64,000 bases of DNA from DASVDE01 sp036381235 (GTDB taxonomy: Bacteria > Actinomycetota > Thermoleophilia > Solirubrobacterales > 70-9), in NCBI GenBank assembly GCA_036381235.1, contig DASVDE010000004.1:1-64000 (forward strand), written 5' to 3'. Both the position numbers and the translations under genes were made by a program. Positions 51,344-57,531 of this stretch are shown in pieces; the first letter of the stretch is position 1; each line of letters begins with the position of its first letter. The notes beneath the pieces are model-generated. The model was not told where the DNA came from and ran no database searches. It was given only the letters and a program-made list of their open reading frames with translations.

Positions 51344-53026
51344 TCAGGCGGCGGCCAGCAGCTCACGCGCGTGGCGGGTTGCCGCCTCGTCTGAGCGCTC
51401 GCCGCCGAGCATGCGGCGGATCTCCTCCACCACACCCTCGCCTTCCAGGCGCTGCACGGTGGCGATCGCCCGCTCGCCGTCGATGTCCTTTTCGAGCCGG
51501 AAATGGGTCTCGGCCAAGGAGGCGACCTGGGGAAGGTGGGTGATGCAGAGCACCTGGCGGCCATCGCCCAGCGCCCGCAGCCGCTCACCAACGACCCGGG
51601 CCGTGTTGCCGCCTATCCCGGCGTCGATCTCGTCGAAGACGAGCGTCGGGGCGCCCGCGCCCCCACCGACCCCGGTCAGCGCCAGCATCACCCGCGACAG
51701 CTCGCCACCCGATGCCGCGTCGCGCAGAGGCGCCGGCTCGATGCCGGGGTTCGGCGCCACCCGCAGCTCGACGGTCTCGCACCCGGCGCCGCCGAAACCA
51801 CCGGGGATGGGCTCCAACACCACCTGCAGCGTCGCCCCCGGCATCGCCAGACCCTCGAGCTCGGCGGCGATCTCTTTCTCCAGCGGCCGCGCCGCCTTGG
51901 CACGACTCTTGGAGAGGCGCTTCCCCAGCTCCTCGCGACGGCGCTCGGCCTCGGCCAGCGCCGCCTCGGCCTCGGCACCGCGCTCCTCGGCGCTCTCCAG
52001 CCGTGCGATCTCCTCTCGGCAGCGCTCGGCGTGGGCGAGCACCGACTCGATGCTGCCGCCGTGCTTGCGCTCGAGCCGATCCAGTGCGTCGAGTCGCTCC
52101 TCGACCGTGGCCAGCCTGGCGGGGTCGGCCTCCAAACCCTCGACGTAGTCGCGCAGGGCCGAGGCGACGTCCCCCAGCTCGACCGCGACAGCTCCGAGCC
52201 GCTCGGACAGCGAGTCGAGGGTGGAGTCGACGCCTTCGGCGCCGTGCAGAAGCGCCTTGGCCTGCGCCAGCGCCGAGGAGGCGCCGCCGCCGTCCTCCTC
52301 CGCACCGGCGATCCCGGCGTACGCCCTGGCCGCCGCCTCCCGCAGCCCCTCGGCGTGCCGAAGGCGCTCGCGCTCGCCGGCCAGCTCCGCTTTCTCGGCG
52401 GGGTCCGGCGCAACCTCCTCGATCTCCGACAGCTCGTAGCGGTAGAGGTCCAGATCGCGCTCGCGGGAGCCGTCTCGCTCGCGCAGCTCCGCCAGCTCAG
52501 CGGCAAGACGACCACACTCCCGGTGCGCCTCCCGATAAAGCCGCCGCGCCTCCAGGTGATCGTCGCCGGCGAACCCGTCGAGCACCTCCATCTGCGCCGA
52601 AGAGATGGTCAGCTTGCGATGCTCGTGCTGTCCGTAGAAGGCGAGCAGCCGCCCGCCGAGCTCCTTCAGATCCGCGGCCGACGCAGCTCGCCCCGCCACG
52701 AAGGCGCTGGTTCGCCCACTCGCCGAGACCCGCCGCCCCAGCACGACCTCCTCGGCGCCCTCCGGAAGCCGCTCCGCCAGCTCGGCCATCTCCGGCTCCT
52801 TGAGCAGCCCCGCCGGCAGGTCGAAGACCCCCTCGACCCAGGCCTCATCGGCACCTGGCCGGACGATCTGCGGCCTCGCCTTGCCACCCATCAGGAGGTC
52901 CAGGGAGTGCGCCAGCACGGTCTTCCCGGCGCCCGTCTCCCCGGTGATCGCGTTCAGCCCCTCCCCCAGCCGCAGCTCAGCCCGCTCGATCAGCAGCAGG
53001 TTCTCTATCCGAAGCTCGCGGAGCAT
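51344..53026 (-). CDS. recN: DNA repair protein RecN
   Basis: An SMC-like ATPase acting at double-strand breaks. From ATG 53026 (MLRELRIENLLLIERAEL) the 560-residue protein has Walker A GETGAGKTVLAHSLDLLM near residue 30, two long coiled-coil arms (about 150-380, rich in Ala, Glu and Arg) with a hinge-like centre, the ABC signature LSRVMLAL near 440 and Walker B TLVFDEIDAGIGG near 462. A frame upstream of the ATG is in a structured leader and is excluded. No good LexA box was found near it. Confidence 0.96.
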   Translation of the reverse strand: MLRELRIENLLLIERAELRLGEGLNAITGETGAGKTVLAHSLDLLMGGKARPQIVRPGADEAWVEGVFDLPAGLLKEPEMAELAERLPEGAEEVVLGRRVSASGRTSAFVAGRAASAADLKELGGRLLAFYGQHEHRKLTISSAQMEVLDGFAGDDHLEARRLYREAHRECGRLAAELAELRERDGSRERDLDLYRYELSEIEEVAPDPAEKAELAGERERLRHAEGLREAAARAYAGIAGAEEDGGGASSALAQAKALLHGAEGVDSTLDSLSERLGAVAVELGDVASALRDYVEGLEADPARLATVEERLDALDRLERKHGGSIESVLAHAERCREEIARLESAEERGAEAEAALAEAERRREELGKRLSKSRAKAARPLEKEIAAELEGLAMPGATLQVVLEPIPGGFGGAGCETVELRVAPNPGIEPAPLRDAASGGELSRVMLALTGVGGGAGAPTLVFDEIDAGIGGNTARVVGERLRALGDGRQVLCITHLPQVASLAETHFRLEKDIDGERAIATVQRLEGEGVVEEIRRMLGGERSDEAATRHARELLAAA

Positions 53027-53047
53027 GGCCCCCTGTGTACCACTCAG

Positions 53048-53150
53048 CGCGGCGGGTCCTGTCACCGCAGGGGACCCACCAGCCCCTGCGGTAGCTAAAG
53101 CTTCCTCGGGGCTGATTCCCCCTACGGTGCCACCCGCCGCGAAGAGCGGC
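53048..53150 (-). promoter_or_regulatory. Structured leader upstream of recN (candidate cis-regulatory RNA)
   Basis: On the minus strand the region between the MFS stop and recN can form a 10-bp perfect closing stem (53132-53141 with 53048-53057), enclosing a hairpin GGGG/CCCC (53118-53121 with 53108-53111) and a strong 10-bp hairpin (53083-53092 with 53064-53073), i.e. a three-way-junction layout. The 5' side of the closing stem can instead pair as GCCGC-TCTTC-GCGGC (53146-53150 with 53136-53140), a mutually exclusive fold. The closing stem ends 21 bp before the recN ATG, close to a GGGGG ribosome-site candidate. No known riboswitch class was matched with confidence. Confidence 0.5.
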
Positions 53151-54682
53151 TACGCAGGGATCGGCTCCGCCTCCTCGGCCTGGGGTGAGGGCTGAACGAA
53201 ATCCGAGGAGCGGACGAGGAGGAAGCCGAGCGCCGCAGCGACGAAGGCAACGATCGCGCCGATCAGGAGGATCTCATTGAAGCCGCTGACGAAGGCGACT
53301 TTGGCGGCGTGGACGTATTCCGCCCGTTGTCCGGGCGGCGCGACCCCCGCCGCCGCGCGCGAGCCACCCGAGGAGACCATCTCGCCGAGACCGGCCGGCG
53401 CCCCCGGCAGCAACTCAGCCAACCTGGCATCGACCCGCGACTGGAAGACCGCACCCAGCGAGGCGACTCCGGTCGCGATCCCGACCTGACGGAAGGTTGT
53501 GTTGATTCCCGAGCCCATGCCCGCTTTTTCGACCGGCACGACGGCGATCGCCGCCTGTCCGATGCCTGGGTTGGCGGTGCCGATGCCGATGCCGGCGATA
53601 AGGAAGCCGGGCAGGAGATCGCTGACGGCCGAATCCGGCTCGAGCCCGTGCATCAGCATCAGACCGACGCCGACGGCGGTCAGTCCCGACCCGAGCAGTA
53701 TGCGAATCGGGATGCGGTGCGAGAGCGAGCCGGCGATCGGCGAAGCGACGAAGGAGAGGAACGTGAGCGGCAGGAAGCGCAGCCCGGCCTCCAGCGGCGA
53801 GTAATCGAGCACCCCCTGCAGGTAGATCGTCAGGTAGAGGAACATCGCGAACATCCCGGCCGAGAGACCGAAGGCGACGGCCGAGACGCCGTTGAAGGCC
53901 GGCTTGCGGAAGAGCCTCAGATCGAGCATCGGGTGAGAGCTGCGCGCCTCGATCGCGACGAAGGCGGCGAGCAGTGCGGCGGCACCGCCGAGCGAGCCGG
54001 CGATCAGCGGACTGCCCCAGCCCTCCGGGTTGCCGCGGATCAGGCCGAAGATCAAGAGGAATAGTCCGAAGGAGAAGGCGGCCAGGCCCGGCAGATCAAT
54101 CCGGGCCGGATCCTGCGCGGCGACGTTAGCCAGGCGCAGCTCGGTGAGGGCGATCGCCAGCAAGCCGATTGGGACGTTGACGAAGAAGATCCACTCCCAG
54201 CCAAGGTGCTCGGTGATCAGGCCGCCGACCAGCGGGCCGATCGCCACCGCCCCGCCTATCGTCGCTCCCCATACCCCGAACGCGGTGGCGCGGTCTTTGC
54301 CGTGGAACTCCTGCCCGATCAGCGCCAGCGAGGTCGCGAACATCGCCGCGCCGCCGACGCCCTGCAGGCCGCGAGCCAGGTTGAGCAGCGTGGGCTCACC
54401 GGCGATGCCGCAGAGGAACGAGGCGAAGGTGAAGATTCCAAAGCCGATCGAGAAGACGCGTCGGCGGCCGAGCCGGTCGCCGAGGGAGCCCGCCGTCAGC
54501 AGGAACGCGGCAAGGGTCAGCGAGTAGGCGTCGACCACCCACTGCAGGCTGGCCAGGCTGGCGTCGAGGTCACGCTGAATGTCCGGCAGGGCGACGTTTA
54601 CGACCGTGATGTCCAGCAGCAGCATGAACGTCGCGATCGAGATCAGGACCAGGGTCCACCACTTCCGCTCCATTCGAGCCAA
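53150..54682 (-). CDS. DHA2-type MFS drug exporter (EmrB/QacA family)
   Basis: A 510-residue 14-span major facilitator proton antiporter. Motif signatures: ATFMLLLDITVVNVALPDIQRDL near residue 17 (motif D1), GSLGDRLGRRRVFSIG near 66 (motif A) and GVGGAAMFATSLALIG near 108. The tail is acidic (PSPQAEEAEPIPA). The first codon is TTG at 54682 or ATG at 54673. It is inserted between nadK and recN, which are adjacent in mycobacteria, so it is an accessory insertion in the block. Efflux of drugs or a natural product is likely; substrate unknown. Confidence 0.93.
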   Translation of the reverse strand: MARMERKWWTLVLISIATFMLLLDITVVNVALPDIQRDLDASLASLQWVVDAYSLTLAAFLLTAGSLGDRLGRRRVFSIGFGIFTFASFLCGIAGEPTLLNLARGLQGVGGAAMFATSLALIGQEFHGKDRATAFGVWGATIGGAVAIGPLVGGLITEHLGWEWIFFVNVPIGLLAIALTELRLANVAAQDPARIDLPGLAAFSFGLFLLIFGLIRGNPEGWGSPLIAGSLGGAAALLAAFVAIEARSSHPMLDLRLFRKPAFNGVSAVAFGLSAGMFAMFLYLTIYLQGVLDYSPLEAGLRFLPLTFLSFVASPIAGSLSHRIPIRILLGSGLTAVGVGLMLMHGLEPDSAVSDLLPGFLIAGIGIGTANPGIGQAAIAVVPVEKAGMGSGINTTFRQVGIATGVASLGAVFQSRVDARLAELLPGAPAGLGEMVSSGGSRAAAGVAPPGQRAEYVHAAKVAFVSGFNEILLIGAIVAFVAAALGFLLVRSSDFVQPSPQAEEAEPIPA

Positions 54683-54719
54683 CCTAGCGAACGGCCTCCG
54701 TCAGTCCGGCCGTGACGCG

Positions 54720-55571
54720 CTACACGGCCAAATGGCCGAACTTCTCGCGGATCCGCTGGTAGAAGCTGGTTCCCGGCAGCTGGGCGAGGCGGCTGACGGC
54801 ATCGGCGAAGCACACCTCCAGCTCGGCACCCGGCGCCAACTCGCCCACGTGCTCGCCGTCGATCGCGACATCGACCGGCTCGCGGCCGGCCGCGTTGCCG
54901 ATGTGAAGCACGTCATCGGGGGCGACGACGAGGGGGCGCGCGGTCAGCGAGTGCGGCGCGATGTAGGAGACCACGTAGCCCTTCACCCCCCAGGCGAGGA
55001 TCGGTCCCTGGTTGGCGAGGTTGTAGCCGGTGGAACCCGCCGGGGTGGCGGCAACCAGACCGTCGCAGCGGACGTGTCCAACCTCCTCGCCGGCGATCTT
55101 GTAGCTCAGCTCGGCGACGCGATCGTGAGGGCGACGGGCGAAGCTGACGTCGTTGAGCGCGACGCGGCTGCGGCCGTCGACCTCGACCTCGAGCCCAGGC
55201 AGGTCGACCGCCTCTGTCTCACCGGCGAGAGCGCGGCGGACCCCCTCGGCGACTTCGTCTCGCTCCACGGCGGCGAGAAAACCGACGGTGCCGAAGTTGA
55301 CGCCAAAGACCGGGACGCCGGTCCGAGCGAAGCGTCGCAGCGCGTAGAGGATCGAGCCGTCGCCGCCCAGCACCAGGCAGAGGTCGGGCTGGCGGGGCAG
55401 CGGGTCGGCGACCTCCACCCCCGCCGCGGCGTCGCCATGCTTGGCGATCTCCTCGGGCGAAGCCGCCAGCCGCCAGCCGGCGTCCCGCGCCGCAGCGACC
55501 GCGATCGCAACGGCCTCCGTCGCCGCGGGTGGGTGGGAATGGGTGATGAGCACCCCTACACGCTCAGCCAT
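54720..55571 (-). CDS. nadK: NAD kinase
   Basis: Phosphorylates NAD to NADP. The 283-residue protein (ATG 55571, MAERVGVLITHSHPPA) has the GGDG motif in LCLVLGGDGSILYALRRF near residue 68, NFGTVGFLAAVERDE near 93, the NE/D motif near 150 and the conserved ATPAGSTGYNLANQGPIL near 175. The order tlyA-nadK-(MFS)-recN matches the conserved actinobacterial cluster. Confidence 0.96.
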   Translation of the reverse strand: MAERVGVLITHSHPPAATEAVAIAVAAARDAGWRLAASPEEIAKHGDAAAGVEVADPLPRQPDLCLVLGGDGSILYALRRFARTGVPVFGVNFGTVGFLAAVERDEVAEGVRRALAGETEAVDLPGLEVEVDGRSRVALNDVSFARRPHDRVAELSYKIAGEEVGHVRCDGLVAATPAGSTGYNLANQGPILAWGVKGYVVSYIAPHSLTARPLVVAPDDVLHIGNAAGREPVDVAIDGEHVGELAPGAELEVCFADAVSRLAQLPGTSFYQRIREKFGHLAV

Positions 55572-55630
55572 GACCAACCCCGCTTGTGTCGCCTTTCCGC
55601 CACATAGCTACGACAACGCGACACAGCCCA

Positions 55631-56413
55631 TCAGACGTCGACCTCACCCAGCGCCGCTTCGAGGTCGTCGATCGGCTCACCGGCGCCCCCGCAGCGGACG
55701 AAGGTCTCGCGATTGCCCTTCGGGCCCGGCAGCCCGGAGGAGGCGAATCCGGTCACCGCCATGCCGAGGTCGCCGGCGGCGCTCGCCACGGCGAGGATCG
55801 CCTCACGGCGGTCGGCGGCATCCCGCACAACGCCCTTTCCGACCCGCGCGCGGCCCAGCTCGAACTGCGGCTTGACCATCGCCAGGATCTCGCCACCCGG
55901 GGCAAGGCAGCGCTGCACGGCCGGCAGCACCTTCGTCAACGAGATGAAGGAGACGTCGATCGTCGCCAGCGCCGGCGCGAAGGGCAGGTCGGAGGGCACC
56001 AGCTCGCGGGCGTTGTACCGCTCGATCACGGTCACCCGCGAGTCCTCGCGCAGGGTCTGCGCGATCTGCCCGTAGGCGACATCGAGAGCGATGACGCGGG
56101 CGGCGCCGCGCTGCAACAGGCAGTCGGTGAACCCTCCAGTCGAGGCGCCGACATCGAGGCAGTCGAGACCGTCGACCTCGATCTCAAGCGCGTCGAGAGC
56201 GTTGTCGAGCTTCATCCCGCCACGGGAGACAAAGCGCGGGCCCGTGTCGACGATCAGCGGTGCCTGCGGCTCGACCAGCTGGCTGGGGCGCAGCGCCACC
56301 GGCCCGTCGATGCCGATCCGCACCTCCCCGGCCCGCACTGCGCCGGCCGCCGCCGAGCGCGAGGCGAACAGCCCCCGCTCCGCCAAAACCGCGTCTATCC
56401 GGGCCTTCTTCAC
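55631..56413 (-). CDS. tlyA: TlyA-family rRNA 2'-O-methyltransferase
   Basis: A 260-residue enzyme that 2'-O-methylates 16S and 23S rRNA in relatives, linked to capreomycin susceptibility. It starts with an S4 RNA-binding domain (RIDAVLAERGLFASRSAAAGAV, residues 4-26), then the SAM-binding motif CLDVGASTGGFTDCLL near residue 84, with the catalytic Lys-Asp-Lys-Glu set around RGGMKLDNAL near 64, DVSFISL near 152 and AMVKPQFELG near 178. It heads the minus-strand block that runs down to xerD. Confidence 0.96.
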   Translation of the reverse strand: MKKARIDAVLAERGLFASRSAAAGAVRAGEVRIGIDGPVALRPSQLVEPQAPLIVDTGPRFVSRGGMKLDNALDALEIEVDGLDCLDVGASTGGFTDCLLQRGAARVIALDVAYGQIAQTLREDSRVTVIERYNARELVPSDLPFAPALATIDVSFISLTKVLPAVQRCLAPGGEILAMVKPQFELGRARVGKGVVRDAADRREAILAVASAAGDLGMAVTGFASSGLPGPKGNRETFVRCGGAGEPIDDLEAALGEVDV

Positions 56414-56536
56414 CGCTGGAACGGTACAGCTGCCCGCCGAGTGGGTCGTTTGTCCGCTCCCCTGGCAGCCGTTCGTCCGGTCAAAACCGACTTTTTAACC
56501 AGATTTTTCGGTTTGCCTGCTGTTCTTGGGGGGCAC

Positions 56537-56552
56537 TGTGATCCCAGTCACA
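56537..56552. promoter_or_regulatory. Perfect CRP/GlxR-type binding palindrome
   Basis: TGTGATCCCAGTCACA matches the TGTGA-N6-TCACA consensus of CRP-family regulators exactly. Its centre (56544.5) lies at -41.5 if transcription starts seven bases after the -10 hexamer TATGCT (56574-56579), the classical position of a class II activator. It lies upstream of a 41-codon gene and is also 124 bp upstream of the divergent tlyA start. No CRP-family gene is in the window. Confidence 0.6.
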
Positions 56553-56563
56553 CTAAAATCGCA

Positions 56564-56579
56564 CATACGTTCGTATGCT
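56564..56579 (+). promoter_or_regulatory. Palindrome overlapping a -10 hexamer (second operator and promoter)
   Basis: CATACGTTCGTATG (56564-56577) is a 6-bp inverted repeat with a 2-base centre that overlaps the start of TATGCT (56574-56579), a good -10 element. The sequence CGCACATACGTTCG over it is one base from a Gram-positive LexA box (CGAACATACGTTCG), so SOS control is possible but unproven. No clear -35 is present, which is usual for activator-dependent promoters. Confidence 0.45.
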
Positions 56580-56606
56580 CTCTAAAGGATGCGCGGGAGA
56601 TTGACG

Positions 56607-56732
56607 ATGAGCGTCGAAACACCAGTCTTCCTGGCTGGGTTCGGAGCCGCCTCAATGGCCTTCATCGTTTCCCACGACGAAGGCCCGCGGCACATGAGAG
56701 CCCACCTACCTCCCACGGATCCACATATATAG
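56607..56732 (+). CDS. 41-residue small protein with its own promoter and terminator
   Basis: ATG 56607 to TAG 56730. The sequence reads MSVETPVFLAGFGAASMAFI, then VSHDEGPRHMRAHLPPTDPHI: a hydrophobic 12-20 residue helix that may insert in the membrane, followed by a polar His/Pro-rich tail. GGGAG eight bases before the ATG is a good ribosome site. A CRP-type palindrome, a -10, and a strong terminator at 56765-56798 bracket it as a monocistronic unit. Its C-terminal codons (LPPTDPH) recur in part in a downstream repeat. A minus-strand frame through the same DNA also exists (about 52 codons with a GGAGG-like site), so strand assignment is not absolute. Function unknown. Confidence 0.55.
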   Translation: MSVETPVFLAGFGAASMAFIVSHDEGPRHMRAHLPPTDPHI

Positions 56733-56768
56733 AGATACATATCTCTCCTCCCTGTAGTAACCCCAGAA
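56719..56768. repeat. Direct repeat copy A, 3' region of the 41-codon gene
   Basis: This segment and 57441-57488 share TATCTCTCCTCCCT..AGTAACCCCAGAA (about 28 of 30 bases) plus a small AGAGATA/TATCTCT palindrome and a CCACAT stretch to the left, about 50 bp in all with small gaps. The copies flank the membrane protein gene at 56824. Confidence 0.7.
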
Positions 56769-56798
56769 ACGCCCCGCTTCCCGGCGGGGCGTTTTCTG
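56765..56798 (+). terminator. Strong intrinsic terminator
   Basis: AAACGCCCCG (56767-56776) pairs with CGGGGCGTTT (56785-56794) around an 8-base loop, followed by TTTTCTGTT. A-rich bases on the left side could make it work in both directions. It ends the 41-codon gene and insulates the next gene. Confidence 0.85.
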
Positions 56799-56823
56799 TT
56801 GTGCGGTGCGAGACACTTCCCGC

Positions 56824-57354
56824 GTGACGCGTCGGCGGGGACTGATCGCATCGGGGATTGCGTCCCTGGTCCTGTTGTTGGCGATGTCCCCCGCCGAAGG
56901 GCGAATGACGGACACCGGCGGCCCGGGGATGATCCCCTTCGAGCTGACGGGCGGTCAGAGCCGGGCCGACGAGATCCTCTCCGAGTGGGGTGAAGACGGC
57001 CAAGATGCCGCTCGCGAGTCGCTGTGGATCGACTTCGGCTTCCTGCTCGCCTATGGAACCTTCCTCACCCTTGCCCTCACCGCGGTGCGCGATCTCGCCA
57101 GGGAGCGAAACTGGCGCCGCCTCGCCGCGATCGGCGCGGTCATTGTCTCGTTCGGCGCCCTCGGAGCCGCGTTCGACGCGCTCGAGAACATCTGCCTGCT
57201 GCTGACCCTAGGCGGCGCCGGTGCCGCCTTCCCCCTGCTGGCGACGATCTTCGCCGGCTGCAAGTTCATCCTCCTCGCAGCCGCGATCGTCTACCTGCTC
57301 GCCGGCCTGGCGATGCGGCTGCGCAGCCGCACTCTGGCCGCGCGCGCTTCGTAG
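56824..57354 (+). CDS. Four-span membrane protein, unknown function
   Basis: A 176-residue protein from GTG 56824 (VTRRRGLIASGIASLVLLLA); a GTG six codons earlier is possible. After the first hydrophobic segment an external stretch (residues 25-60, PFELTGGQSRADEILSEWGEDG) is followed by three further spans (near 65-85, 98-120 and 135-160). GAAFDALENICLLLTL near residue 118 puts Asp, Glu and Asn in the third span, which suggests function within the membrane. The arrangement resembles small actinobacterial membrane proteins of unknown role. It sits between two copies of a direct repeat. Confidence 0.7.
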   Translation: MTRRRGLIASGIASLVLLLAMSPAEGRMTDTGGPGMIPFELTGGQSRADEILSEWGEDGQDAARESLWIDFGFLLAYGTFLTLALTAVRDLARERNWRRLAAIGAVIVSFGALGAAFDALENICLLLTLGGAGAAFPLLATIFAGCKFILLAAAIVYLLAGLAMRLRSRTLAARAS

Positions 57355-57440
57355 CCCCCAACTCCTCAAAGGCACCGCATGTCACGCCTGTGACCAAGCG
57401 CGTGACTCACGGTGTAGTCCGCGATGGCTCCCTTACCACG

Positions 57441-57488
57441 CGACCCACATTCTCAGAGATATCTCTCCTCCCTCAAGTAACCCCAGAA
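57441..57488. repeat. Direct repeat copy B
   Basis: Partner of the repeat at 56719-56768, including the perfect palindrome AGAGATATCTCT (57455-57466) and CTCCTCCCTCAAGTAACCCC. Just before it, ATGGCTCCCTTACCACGCGA resembles the last codons of the 41-codon gene (LPRDPH against LPPTDPH). The remainder of 57355-57531 has no convincing gene. Confidence 0.65.
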
Positions 57489-57531
57489 GAGACGCTCGGC
57501 AGGCTAGCCGATTGAGCGGTTTGGTGCAAGC

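Noticed and set aside
53048..53150. T-box, glycine or ydaO riboswitch call
   Set aside because: Single short matches exist (GGGTGGCACCG, GCACCG-AGGGG, GGGGACCCA) but required flanking helices, specifier or junction sequences are missing.
56561..56576. LexA/SOS box as a firm call
   Set aside because: CGCACATACGTTCG differs from the palindromic consensus at one key position and the stronger symmetry here is a different palindrome (CATACGTTCGTATG).
56582..56740. Minus-strand 52-codon frame (MYLYICGSVGG...) opposite the small gene
   Set aside because: It has a GGAGG-like site but no matching promoter, and the strong terminator and CRP-type promoter fit the plus strand; not fully excluded.
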